Assembly: GCF_020103725.1 (NCBI RefSeq)
Contig: NZ_JAHXBG010000020.1
Span: 1-64,000 of the forward strand
Source: Hyalangium gracile
Lineage (GTDB): Bacteria; Myxococcota; Myxococcia; Myxococcales; Myxococcaceae
Length of the DNA stretch: 64,000 nucleotides
Direction of reading: 5' to 3'
This document shows, piece after piece, positions 53,601 through 62,500 of the stretch; the first letter of the stretch is position 1, and every line of letters starts with the position of its first letter. A program made the translations under genes and the position numbers. Under the pieces are notes generated by a model. That model was not told the origin of the DNA. It did no database searches and saw nothing but the letters and a program-made list of their open reading frames with translations.

Positions 53601-55217
53601 CTAGCGGACGCGGATGGCGTCCGCGATGACGACGGCGCCCTCGGCGGCCCAGCGGCTGACCTGGACCTCGTTCCAGCCGGCGGGGAAGTTGTAGGTGCCC
53701 AGCGTCTGCCACGCACCGCCGCCGGTCTGCTGGTTCTTGTACACCGTGCCCAGCTTGTTGTTGTTCGCGTCCCAGATGATGAACGGCGTCGCCGTGGAGC
53801 GGTTGGTGCCCGCCGTCCACCACGCGTCGATGGTCCGCGTCGCCGGCGCCGACAGGTAGAAGGAGAACGTCACCGGATCCGAGATGGCCTCGGTGGACGC
53901 GAAGGCATAGCCGGTGCCGTAGTAGCCGGCCGTGCCAGAGGAGGTGACCCAGGTGGACGAGCCGCTGAACTTGGCCACCGTGGTGTTGTTGTTGGCGTTG
54001 TCGCTGTCCACGATGATGCTGGTGGGCGTCGGGGTGCCACCGCCGGTGCCGCAGTAGGAGTTGACCTTGCTGATGTAGCTGGACCACGGCCAGTTCGGGC
54101 CCGGGTCCGTGCGGTTGGACGGCTGCAGCCGCCCGTGCGCCACGATGTGGTAGCTGTCGCGGGTGATGACCTGATCCTTCGAGATGTTGCAGGACAGCTT
54201 CGCCGAGGCGTCGATCTGCCCCGCGGGGAACGAGGACTGGCTGGCGAAGCCGCCGTGCTCGATGCCCACCGAGAAGTGGTTCACCGACACGCCGTTGAGC
54301 CCGCAGTCCTTGCTGCCGTTGAGGCTGCAGCTATAGGAGGCCGCCACGTGCCAGGCGCGGTTGGACTCGCGCACCAGCTGAGTAATCTCGCTGCCGCTCT
54401 CGTTCACCACGTAGTGGGCCGAGGCGCCCGCCGCCGAGTTCGTCAGCCAGCTCCAGCACCCGGAGTAGTTCCCCTCGCAGGTGTGGATGACGATCATCGA
54501 GATGTTGGTGCCCGCCGGGCGCGCGTTGTAGTTGGGCGAGGGGCGCCAGATGGAGGCGGTGTAGTCGGGGCCGGCCGCCAGGGCGTGCAGCGAGGGCGCC
54601 GCGAACTTCGCCTCCACCTGCGTGGGCATGATGGACGCGGTCACCTGGCCGTCCGCGCCCTCGGCCACCACGCCGCTGCGCAGCGTGGCGTACACCTGCT
54701 TGTGGATGTACTCGGCCTGCGCGTCCGTGTTGTCGATGCCGCTCAGCCGCGCCACCGCCGGGGCCCACGCGCCCAGGTCCGCGCGGTCCACCTTCAGCTC
54801 GTCTGCGTGGGAGGACAGCAGCGCCGCCGCCGCGCGGATGTTGGCCGCCGCGTCGTCGCGCACCTGCTCGGCGGAGACACCCACCAGGGCCGCGCCGCGC
54901 TCGATGGCCTGGCCGCGCAGGGCCATCACGCCGTGGGCGGCCGGCATGCCGGCGAACTCCTCTTCACCGTGGACCATCTCCCAGCGCGTCTCGCTGTAGG
55001 AGATGGCCTTGAGCAGATCGGCCGGGACGTTGAACTCGCGGGCCGCTTCATCGAAGAGCGGATCCAGCTGGCCGGTGGAGCCGCGGTTGAGGACGTCCTG
55101 CGCCGAGTCGATGGCGCTGGAGGGAGTCTGCGCGGGCTCCGGGTTCTGCTGAGGACCACAGGCGGCCAGGGAGAGGGCGGCGGCGGTGGTCGCGAGCGCT
55201 TGGCGCAACGTGAACAT
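53601..55217 (-). CDS. N-acetylmuramoyl-L-alanine amidase lipoprotein with golvesin-like C-terminal domain
   Basis: A 538-aa lipoprotein. Lipobox ALSLAAC gives lipid Cys about 20. An N-terminal SLT-like helical domain (about 50-180, LFDEAAREFNVPADLLKAIS, MPAAHGVMALRGQA) resembles lysozyme-type folds, with an ETRWE glutamate. Amidase_2 domain follows (about 210-370, IVIHTCEGNYSG, ASAHYVVNESGSEITQLV, GIEHGG, AHGRLQPSNRTDPG), with zinc ligands His, His and Cys/Asp plausible. The C-terminal beta domain (about 385-538, IIVDSDNANNNTTVAKFSG) is golvesin-like. The start at 55217 has AAGGAG upstream. It cleaves peptidoglycan stem peptides, in own-wall turnover or prey lysis. Confidence 0.88.
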   Translation of the reverse strand: MFTLRQALATTAAALSLAACGPQQNPEPAQTPSSAIDSAQDVLNRGSTGQLDPLFDEAAREFNVPADLLKAISYSETRWEMVHGEEEFAGMPAAHGVMALRGQAIERGAALVGVSAEQVRDDAAANIRAAAALLSSHADELKVDRADLGAWAPAVARLSGIDNTDAQAEYIHKQVYATLRSGVVAEGADGQVTASIMPTQVEAKFAAPSLHALAAGPDYTASIWRPSPNYNARPAGTNISMIVIHTCEGNYSGCWSWLTNSAAGASAHYVVNESGSEITQLVRESNRAWHVAASYSCSLNGSKDCGLNGVSVNHFSVGIEHGGFASQSSFPAGQIDASAKLSCNISKDQVITRDSYHIVAHGRLQPSNRTDPGPNWPWSSYISKVNSYCGTGGGTPTPTSIIVDSDNANNNTTVAKFSGSSTWVTSSGTAGYYGTGYAFASTEAISDPVTFSFYLSAPATRTIDAWWTAGTNRSTATPFIIWDANNNKLGTVYKNQQTGGGAWQTLGTYNFPAGWNEVQVSRWAAEGAVVIADAIRVR

Positions 55218-55407
55218 GAACACTCCTTGAGGGGGGAAATGAGGGCTGCGAGGACTGCGCCCTCTTCTGCCGGAGGGCGGGGTCTGCTCAGCAGCCTTCG
55301 TGCCAGCGAGCACTCCCCTCGGAGACAGGCCCGGGCGCCCGCTAGAAGTGGAGCATCCATGCACCAGTCATGCTGTAGACATTGAGAGAGCTTCCCCCGG
55401 GGCCTGC

Positions 55408-55506
55408 GTGCAAGCCCTTGAGCTCACGGGGGAAATGGCATCGCCAGCGCACGCCGCGCGCGTTCTCGCGGAGTGGGGAGCGGATGTCGCAGTTGTCCTG
55501 ATTTAA
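55408..55506 (+). pseudogene. N-terminal remnant of a class III CoA-transferase (tentative)
   Basis: The plus-strand frame reads VQALELTGEMASPAHAARVL, then AEWGADVAVVLI and a stop at 55506. The pattern LELxGxxAxPxxxRVLAEWGADV matches the first 30 residues of CaiB/BaiF CoA-transferases. Nothing after the stop continues the family. The 353-bp spacer around it holds no other gene. Confidence 0.4.
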
Positions 55507-55570
55507 GACGCTTTCCGCGATAGCAGGTTTTCTGCTGGGCGCGGTAAGTAAGGAGGTCGCCTCGGGGTGC

Positions 55571-55933
55571 TCAGCCGAAGATGGGCGAGGGGTCGAGGTG
55601 CGCGAGGTAGCGCTGGATGCGCTGCTCCTTCATGTCGAACACGTTGCAGAAGGGCAGGGTGATGCGGCGGCCGTCCTTGATGCGGTTCATGGAGAGCTCG
55701 CCGCGCACCACGACACCTTGAGGGGTCTGCCAGACGTCGATGAGCTCGTGCCGGAGGTTCTGGGCGAGGGAGAGGATGGCGTTGATGACCTGCTTGGCGC
55801 CCTGGGGACCGGAGACGGGAACGCCGCTGCCCATGCGGAAGGAGGCGTCCTCGGAGAGGTAGGCGGCCCAACCTTCGATGTCGCCCTGGTCGAACTTCGC
55901 GAACAGCTCGTGCACCCAGGAATGGTCGGCCAT
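55571..55933 (-). CDS. SnoaL-like / NTF2-fold protein
   Basis: A 120-aa protein of the NTF2-like fold: WVHELFAKFDQGDIEGWAAY, LSEDASFRMGSG, DVWQTPQGVVVRGELSMNRI and ITLPFCNVFDMKEQRIQRYL, the full length of a SnoaL domain. The start at 55933 has GGAGGGG upstream and is preferred over one 29 codons further. Such proteins are isomerases, hydratases or binding proteins. No catalytic residue is assigned. Confidence 0.8.
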   Translation of the reverse strand: MADHSWVHELFAKFDQGDIEGWAAYLSEDASFRMGSGVPVSGPQGAKQVINAILSLAQNLRHELIDVWQTPQGVVVRGELSMNRIKDGRRITLPFCNVFDMKEQRIQRYLAHLDPSPIFG

Positions 55934-56102
55934 GTCCCCTCCTACAGAGTGACGTAGTACATCTGATCGCCGCCTGCGTTTTCCGTCAAGCCACCCCCGG
56001 GAAATTCGTGCAGAAGTCACTACCTGTGGGGTCGCCCTGGAGTTTGGCGAGGCGCGTTACGCTCGGCGGAGCGGGCCGTGCGGGCGCTCGCGGGAGAGGA
56101 CC

Positions 56103-57659
56103 ATGGAGCACGAGAAGAGCATCCGGGAGCAGGGGCGCTTCGTGCAGCGGCTGGCCGAGGACATGCGCGCCCTGCTCGAGGCGGTGCCGTTCGGCGCGGA
56201 GGTGTCTCGGAGCGGAAATGACGTGGTGCGGCTAGCCCGGCCGGTGCTGGCGGTGACGGGCGCGGCCGGGGTGGGGAAGAGCACGCTCCTCCAGGTTCTC
56301 GACTCGGCGGGGGCCGTGGCTCGCAGTGCCTCTGCCGCTGATCCGGGCGTCTCCGAGCCGGCGGCGGCCCCACGGCCGTGGGAGGGGCTGGAGGTGGCGA
56401 AGGACGCGCCTGCCTCGGAGTTGAGCGGTGCACCGGCCAGGGTCTGGGTGCTCGTCACGTCCGCGCTTCAGCCGCTGACGCTGGGTGAGCTGACGCGGCT
56501 CCATGCGCTGGCGGAGACCGTTCCGGATGTGGCGCTGCGGGTGGTGCTCACGCGCGCCGACGAGGTGCCGGCGGAGGAGCTCCCGGCGGTGAAGGAGCGC
56601 GTCCGCAACCTGCTGGCGGAGGCGCTGCCGGGCCGGAGCATCTCGTTCTCGGTCGTCTCCGGCCGGACGGGCGAGGGGACTGCGGAGCTGCGCGCGGACC
56701 TGATGGCGGCGCTCTTCCGGGGGCAGCGGGATCGGCTGCTGGAGGAGGTGGAGGCGTGGGGGGCGGCGCTCTCGGACCTTCGCGCGCTGCTGGAGATGAG
56801 GGAGCTGGCGGCGGTGAAGCCGGAGACGCTCGAGCGCGTGCGCACGCGGCTGGATGAGCTGCTGCTGGAGGAGGGGGCGCGGCTGAGGAGCCAGCTCCCC
56901 GGACTGGCGGAGCAGTTCCAGCGAGAGCTGGAGCCGAAGCTGCCGCGCTCCCGGCGCCAGCTGACGAACGCCTTCAAGGAGACGCTGGTGGCGAGGCTCC
57001 AGGCGGGAGTGGAGGGCGTGCACCAGCGGCTCAACCAGGAGCTGACGGCCGCGCTGCGAGCGGACGTGGACTCGGCGACGACGCTGGCGCTCACGGACAG
57101 GTTCGAGGGTGTCTTGAGGGCCGGGCCGCGCTTCTTCGACTGGCAGTCGGCGAAGAAGGTGGGCGCGGTGGGAGCGGCGGGGGCGGCGCTGCTGGCGGGA
57201 GCGGCGGGCAAGCCCTCGGGCTGGGCGCTGGCGGGGGCCCTGCTGCTGGGAGGACTGCTGGGCGGGCTCATGGGCAATGCGTCCACGGTGGGGACGCCAG
57301 GCGAGCTCCGCGAGCAGGTGACGGAGCCGCTGCTGCGAGACGCCGAGCAGCGGTTGAGCCAGGCCACGCAGTCCTCGCGGGAGGATCTCTCGCGGCTGTG
57401 CGAGCTGCTGCGCAAGGTCATCCGGGTCTTCACGGAGCCGAAGGCGGGGGCGTACGACGTGGCCTCGCTGCAGCGGGTGGTGTCCCTGGCGGAGGTCAGC
57501 CACAAGCAGCTCGCCGACGAGGTGCGCGCCTTCGTGCGGAACCTCGAGGCGGAGGAGCTGCTGGAGAAGCTGAACCTCCAGATGCCCTTCGAGAAGCGCC
57601 CGGCGGACGCGGCGCCGAAGACGCCTGGGACGCTGCCGGCCGGCACGGGGCAGGCGTAG
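56103..57659 (+). CDS. Dynamin-like GTPase with hydrophobic hairpin
   Basis: A 518-aa protein. G1/Walker A is GAAGVGKST (about 54-62). The G3 region is poorly defined; a TRADE motif (about 155) stands in for the TKxD of G4. A long helical region (about 200-350, LLEEGARLRSQLPGLAEQFQ) precedes a hydrophobic Gly/Ala stretch (about 358-400, AGAALLAGAAGKPSGW, LLGGLLGGLMGNA), then a second helical region to the end. This order (GTPase, stalk, membrane hairpin, stalk) fits bacterial dynamin-like proteins. The degenerate G-domain suggests weak GTP binding. It stands alone, without the usual second dynamin partner. Confidence 0.72.
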   Translation: MEHEKSIREQGRFVQRLAEDMRALLEAVPFGAEVSRSGNDVVRLARPVLAVTGAAGVGKSTLLQVLDSAGAVARSASAADPGVSEPAAAPRPWEGLEVAKDAPASELSGAPARVWVLVTSALQPLTLGELTRLHALAETVPDVALRVVLTRADEVPAEELPAVKERVRNLLAEALPGRSISFSVVSGRTGEGTAELRADLMAALFRGQRDRLLEEVEAWGAALSDLRALLEMRELAAVKPETLERVRTRLDELLLEEGARLRSQLPGLAEQFQRELEPKLPRSRRQLTNAFKETLVARLQAGVEGVHQRLNQELTAALRADVDSATTLALTDRFEGVLRAGPRFFDWQSAKKVGAVGAAGAALLAGAAGKPSGWALAGALLLGGLLGGLMGNASTVGTPGELREQVTEPLLRDAEQRLSQATQSSREDLSRLCELLRKVIRVFTEPKAGAYDVASLQRVVSLAEVSHKQLADEVRAFVRNLEAEELLEKLNLQMPFEKRPADAAPKTPGTLPAGTGQA

Positions 57660-57885
57660 CATCCAGGGGATGAAGGCCTGGTTCCACGAACCAGCGGAGT
57701 CCACCTGGGGCCGCGGACTTCGAGCCGTGCGTCTTCCCGAAGCGAGCGGGTTGGCATGGGCGGACCCACTTCTCACACTCCGCGTCGATGGGACTGATCT
57801 CGACGGGAGGTGGTGGAGCTCGCTCAGCTCGCAGGAGCATGTTTCCCCGCTGAGCTCCATCTGGAAGGAAGCATCTTCTTCCGCG

Positions 57886-57909
57886 AGGAGGCTCGGATTC
57901 GAGCCTCCT
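57886..57909 (-). terminator. Hairpin downstream of the metallo-hydrolase gene
   Basis: A perfect 10-bp stem AGGAGGCTCG/CGAGCCTCCT (57886-57895 and 57900-57909) with loop GATT lies 37 bp beyond the metallo-hydrolase stop on the minus strand. It has no T-run, so termination efficiency is uncertain. The rest of the 57660-57945 spacer holds no gene. Confidence 0.5.
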
Positions 57910-57945
57910 TCCAGGACCTGCTTTGAGTGGCGCCTCGGCAGACGC

Positions 57946-58839
57946 TCAGGAGGACTTGAGCTCGCCGTCCTCGCTCGTGGGGCGGAAGAGGTTGAGCGGC
58001 AGGTGGAGGTAGCGGCGCCCGTTGGCGTGAGGCCTGGGCAGCCGGCCCGCGTCGATGTTCACCTGGACGCTCTGGAAGAGCAGGCGGGGCGGCGTCAGCG
58101 TGGCGTCGCGCTTCTGGCGGAAGGTGACGTACTCGTCCTTCGGGGTCTCCGCCCGGAGCTGGACGTTCTGCCGCTTGGAGGCGCCGATGGTCGTCTCGTA
58201 GCGCAGGGGCCGGCCGTTGGGCTGGTAGTCGTGGCCCACGAAGACGCGCGTCTCGTCCGGCAGCGCGTAGAGCCGATCATGCACGGAGCGGTAGAGCGCC
58301 TCGGCGCTGCCGCGCGGGAAGTCGCAGCGGCCCGTGCCGTAGTCCTCGATGAAGAGGGCATCTCCGGTGAAGACGGCGTCGCCGATGCGGTACGTGACGC
58401 AGGCGGGCGTATGGCCGGGCGTGTGGATGACCTCGATGCGCAGCGAGCCGGCCTGGAACGTCTCGCCATCCTTCAGCAGGCGATCGAACTGGCTGCCATC
58501 CGCCTTGAACTCGGGGCTGAGGTCGAACAGCTCCTTGAAGGTCTGCTGCACCGTGGTGATGTGCTCACCGATGGCGATGGGGGCCTCGAAGCGGCGCTTG
58601 AGGTACTGCGAGCCGGACAGGTGGTCGGCGTGGGCATGCGTCTCGAGGATGAAGCGTGGCCGGAGCTGGTTCTCCACCAGGAAGGCGGCCACCTTCTCGG
58701 CCGACTCGGTGGAGGTCTGCGAGGCGAGCGGCTCGTAGTCGAGCACGGGATCGATGACGACGGCATCGCGGGTGGCCTCATCCCAGACGACGTAGGTGAG
58801 GGTGTACGTCTTGGGGTCGAAGAAGGGCTCGATCTTCAT
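57946..58839 (-). CDS. MBL-fold metallo-hydrolase, persulfide-dioxygenase-like
   Basis: A 297-aa enzyme. The metal site is [11 protein letters not shown] (about residue 70), [12 protein letters not shown] near 145, the Asp in [12 protein letters not shown] near 168 and the His in VFVGHDYQP near 210. The layout, including [17 protein letters not shown], matches ETHE1/Blh-type persulfide dioxygenases that oxidise glutathione persulfide in sulfide detoxification. The start at 58839 (MKIEPFF) is preferred over one 23 codons upstream. No sqr or rhodanese gene is next to it, so the role rests on motifs. Confidence 0.87.
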   Translation of the reverse strand: MKIEPFFDPKTYTLTYVVWDEATRDAVVIDPVLDYEPLASQTSTESAEKVAAFLVENQLRPRFILETHAHADHLSGSQYLKRRFEAPIAIGEHITTVQQTFKELFDLSPEFKADGSQFDRLLKDGETFQAGSLRIEVIHTPGHTPACVTYRIGDAVFTGDALFIEDYGTGRCDFPRGSAEALYRSVHDRLYALPDETRVFVGHDYQPNGRPLRYETTIGASKRQNVQLRAETPKDEYVTFRQKRDATLTPPRLLFQSVQVNIDAGRLPRPHANGRRYLHLPLNLFRPTSEDGELKSS

Positions 58840-59013
58840 GGCGTGATTCCTCTCGGTACAGGCGGGTTCATGCACCGTGAGAGCCAGCGCCCACGCGGAA
58901 GGATTCACGCCCCGGGCCTGCCCGAAGGGGTAGGTTCTTCGTCCGGCTCACAGAGTCTGTGGAAGGAGCCTGGGCGGCTCGACGCGGCAGGGGAGGGACA
59001 TTATCTTTCTGAC

Positions 59014-59250
59014 ATGACGCGCCGCGCTCGCCAGGTGCTCGATGAGGCCCTCAAGCTCTCGCCCGAGGAGCAGTCACTCGTCCTGCGTGAGCTACTGGTT
59101 CGGCTCGAAGGAGAGCCTGAGCCGGAGGCCGAAGCCGCATGGGCCCAGGAGATCGAGCTTCGGGCACAGCAGGCGCGGGCCGGCGCTCCGTCCGCAGGGG
59201 ACTGGGAGACGGTCTGCGACGAGATTGAAGCCGAGCTGACCCGGAAATGA
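59014..59250 (+). CDS. Antitoxin of a ParE-type module (addiction module component)
   Basis: A 78-aa protein: MTRRARQVLDEALKLSPEEQ, then SLVLRELLVRLEGEPEPEAE and a helical acidic C-terminus. The pattern L-x-L-S-x-x-E-x-x-x-L and length match the putative addiction-module component family, which pairs with ParE-type toxins. It overlaps the toxin gene by 4 nt. The antitoxin should bind its own promoter and the toxin. Confidence 0.85.
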   Translation: MTRRARQVLDEALKLSPEEQSLVLRELLVRLEGEPEPEAEAAWAQEIELRAQQARAGAPSAGDWETVCDEIEAELTRK

Positions 59251-59555
59251 GCTCGAAGTTGACGCTCTCGGCGGAGGCCCGCCGTGAGCTTCGCGAGGCA
59301 ACGGTCTGGTATGAGTCACGCAGCTCTGGACTCGGCCGGGAGTTGCTCGCGGCTGCGCGTGACTGCTTCCGCCGCATCGAAGCGAACCCCTCCGCAGGCA
59401 GTCCAGTGCGCGGAATCCCTGATGGCGTGGGGGCTCGCCGCATCCTGTTGAAGCGATTTCCCTACGCCATCGTCTACATCGAACTCGCGGCGGAAGTGCG
59501 CGTGCTGGCCTTTGCGCATCTGCGACGCAAGCCGGGTTATTGGAAGCACCGTTGA
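59247..59555 (+). CDS. ParE/RelE-superfamily toxin
   Basis: A 102-aa protein: LTLSAEARRELREATVWYES, RRIEANPSAGSPVRG, RRILLKRFPYAIVYIELAAE and VRVLAFAHLRRKPGYWKHR. The fold pattern and the RPGYW-type end match ParE toxins, which inhibit DNA gyrase, rather than RelE ribonucleases. ATGA overlap with the antitoxin couples translation. The nearby WD40-ATPase gene converges on it from the right. Confidence 0.88.
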   Translation: MSSKLTLSAEARRELREATVWYESRSSGLGRELLAAARDCFRRIEANPSAGSPVRGIPDGVGARRILLKRFPYAIVYIELAAEVRVLAFAHLRRKPGYWKHR

Positions 59556-59579
59556 TGAGCCAGTGCACGTGCCGAGTGC

Positions 59580-62500
59580 TCACGCGGGCTTGGGCACCTC
59601 GGCCAGGCCGCGGCGGCGCAGGTCCTCGAGGTCCTCGGTGAGCCCCACCTCCAGGCTCCGCTCGGACTCGATGTAGCGCTGCATGAGCGGGACGGGGCAG
59701 TACAGCCGCCCTTCTCCGTCCGGCACCAGCACGTAGCTCAGCTCGCGGTGGTCCATCGCCTCGTCGAAGTCCACCGAGCGGATGTCCGCGCCACGCGCCT
59801 TCAAGGCCTGGCGGACCTCCTCGCGCGTGGGCCGCCCGAGCAGCAGCGCCTGGCGCACCACGGCCCGGTGGAGCGGATGGTCCCCTCGCCAACGGCGCCC
59901 CTGGTCTCGCAAGTCCTTGTCCTCGCGGAAGGCGCGCTCCAGGTGCTCGCGGGTGAGCGTGTGGGTGTCGGACGGCAGCGACTCCACCAGCGCCTTGCAT
60001 GCCAGCACGAGCAGGTTGGCCCTGCGCCCGGCCTGCTCCACCAGGAACTCGGGCGTGGTGGGCGCATCCCACTGCAGAGCCAGGGCCGACATCGGCTCGG
60101 TGACGAGCGCCAGCGCCGAGCGCGGATCCAACGGCTCCAGCCGCAGGTGCTCGCCGAAGTTACGCAGCGGCTGCTTCTCGTCGAGCACCACCGCCCGATA
60201 CAGGTCCCAGAAGCCAGCCAGGATGAAGTAGGCCCGGCCCTCCTCCGCCAGCGCGCGCATCGCCTGCAGCACCGGGTACCCGGCCCTGGCATCCGCGCTG
60301 ATGAAGTCATCCGCCTCGTCGATCAGCCACACGCGCGGGCGGGAAGGCACTCCAGCGGCCACCTCCTCGAAGGGAGGCAGTGGCCCTCCGCCCGGGGGAA
60401 GTCGCTCGCGCTCCCGGGCCAGTCGCCGGTGCAGGTCTCCGTCCGCGAGCTCCACATACTGCGCATCCAGGTCCGAGCGCGCCTGGAGCCGCCGGAGGAC
60501 GGCCAGCAGCAGGCTGCTCTTGCCCATCTGCCTCTGGCCCACCACGAGGAAGTTGCGCACCGTGCGGTCCGCGATGGCGCGCACCTCGCGCTCGCGGCCG
60601 AAGAAGAGGTTCTCCAGCTTCACGCCGCCGGCCACCTGGTACGGCGACAATTCGGAGACGGCGACCTGCTCGGAGATGGTCGTCTCCAGCACGCGCACGG
60701 GCTCCTCGGCCAGCAGCAAGTCCCTCAGTGGGTTGGCGGAGAGCACCACGCTGCGGACACGCGGCACGCCCTCCAGCACCTGGCGGGCGTTCTTCGTGTG
60801 CGTCCGGTCGAGCACCAGCACCTGGCTCGGGCCGCGGCCATCCTGGAAGACATCGGTCATGAGGCGCTCTGCCACGCCGGATTCCAGGCGTGTGCCGTCG
60901 ATGACGACCACGGCGGTGTCTCGCGCGAAGCGCAGCCGGAGTGACGGCAGCGACAGCGCCCAGGCGTTCGAGGCCAGGCTCGCGCCGAGCCTCCCGCCGA
61001 TGGCCTCCGCGAAGGCCGTGGCCGCGGCCTGAGGCTCCTTGGCACCGCGCAGCGCTCGTTCCCAGCGGGTGACGGGAATTCCCGCGGCGGTGATGGTGGA
61101 GTCCAGGCGCCTGGCCCGCCGCAGGGCCTGATCCGCCTCGGCCATCTGCGCCAGCGGGTAGCTCTTGAGCGCGGCAGGTGCCCGCGCCGCCTGCACCACC
61201 ATCGGGTTGCGATACACGCGCGCGTAGTGCACGACGCCGAAGAGCAGCAGCGCCCCCACGGCCAGCAGGGCATACAGCTCGAGCTTGAAGGGAACCTTCA
61301 CCTCGCTCTTGGCGAGCGTCTCCCGCCGAGGCCACTTCTTGTAGGTGGCCGTGAGCTGGACGGACAGCTTGCCGGACAGGTGCAGCTCGTTGTCGGGAGT
61401 GACCGCGAAGATGACAGGCGCCGCGCCGGGCTCGAGGTTCTTGACGAACTGCGGCCGGCTGTTCCGCTCCAATCCTCGCGAGTCCGTGAGCGTCCCCATC
61501 AGCTCGAAATCCCCCGTCCCCTGGCTGCCCTCGTTCGCGATGGGGATGAACACAGTCATTCCGTCGAAGGAGGGCGCGTCCTTCACCACCAGCCGAGGCG
61601 TCCGTACCTGAAGCGTGGCCTCGACGGGGCTCTCCTGGCGGAAGGCATCCACCAGCTTGAGGTGGAGCGAGAGCTTCTCCGGAGCCGCCTCGCCCTCGGG
61701 CTTCAGGTACGAGAGCCCCACATGGACAGGTGTCTCCTCGTCGAGGCGCAGGAGCGTGGGAGGCAGGGTGAGGACGAGCCCTTCTGGCAGGGGCTCCACG
61801 GGCTCCACCCGAAGCCAGTAGGCCCGGCCCGCCCCCGGGGCGTTGGAGAGGGTGAGGACGAGCTTCGACTCGGCGGAGAAATCACGGACCATCGCGTCGG
61901 GCTCGGCCTGGACGGTGAGCTGGGGAGGCGTGCTGTCCTCGGGCGGAGGGACGGCGTGGAGCGCCCTCTTCTCGAGCTCGCGGTAGAGGAACCGTCCTCC
62001 GTCGTGACGGTAGATGGGCCCGTCTCGCAGTCCGCTGATCCAGCCGGTGGGGCCTCCTCGCAGGAACCCGAACGGCACCTTCTCGTTCTGAGTGGTGGAC
62101 CACAGTCGCACGGCCCCATCTTCCCCCGCCGAGGCGAGGGTGCCTCCATCCAGGCTGAATGCCACGGCGGAGATCACCTTCATGGATGGAGCCAGCGCGC
62201 CGTTCAGCTTCATCCGGGGGCGCCACGTGTTCACGTCCCACAGCAGCAGCAGCCCGGTGCTCCCTCCCGAGGCCAGGGTCTTCCCGTCCGGGCTGAAGGC
62301 GATGGACTGGACGGCCCCCTCGAACCCTTGCAGCGACGAGAGGGAGCGCCAGGACCCCCCGGGCTTCGGAACACTCCACAGGCACACCTTCTCGTCGTCT
62401 CCCGCCGAGGCGAGGATGCTCCCGTTCGGGCTGAAGGCCACGGCTCTGACGGGCTTGCTGTGGCACTTCAGGACGGACATGGGCTCGCGCCGGCCCCCCT

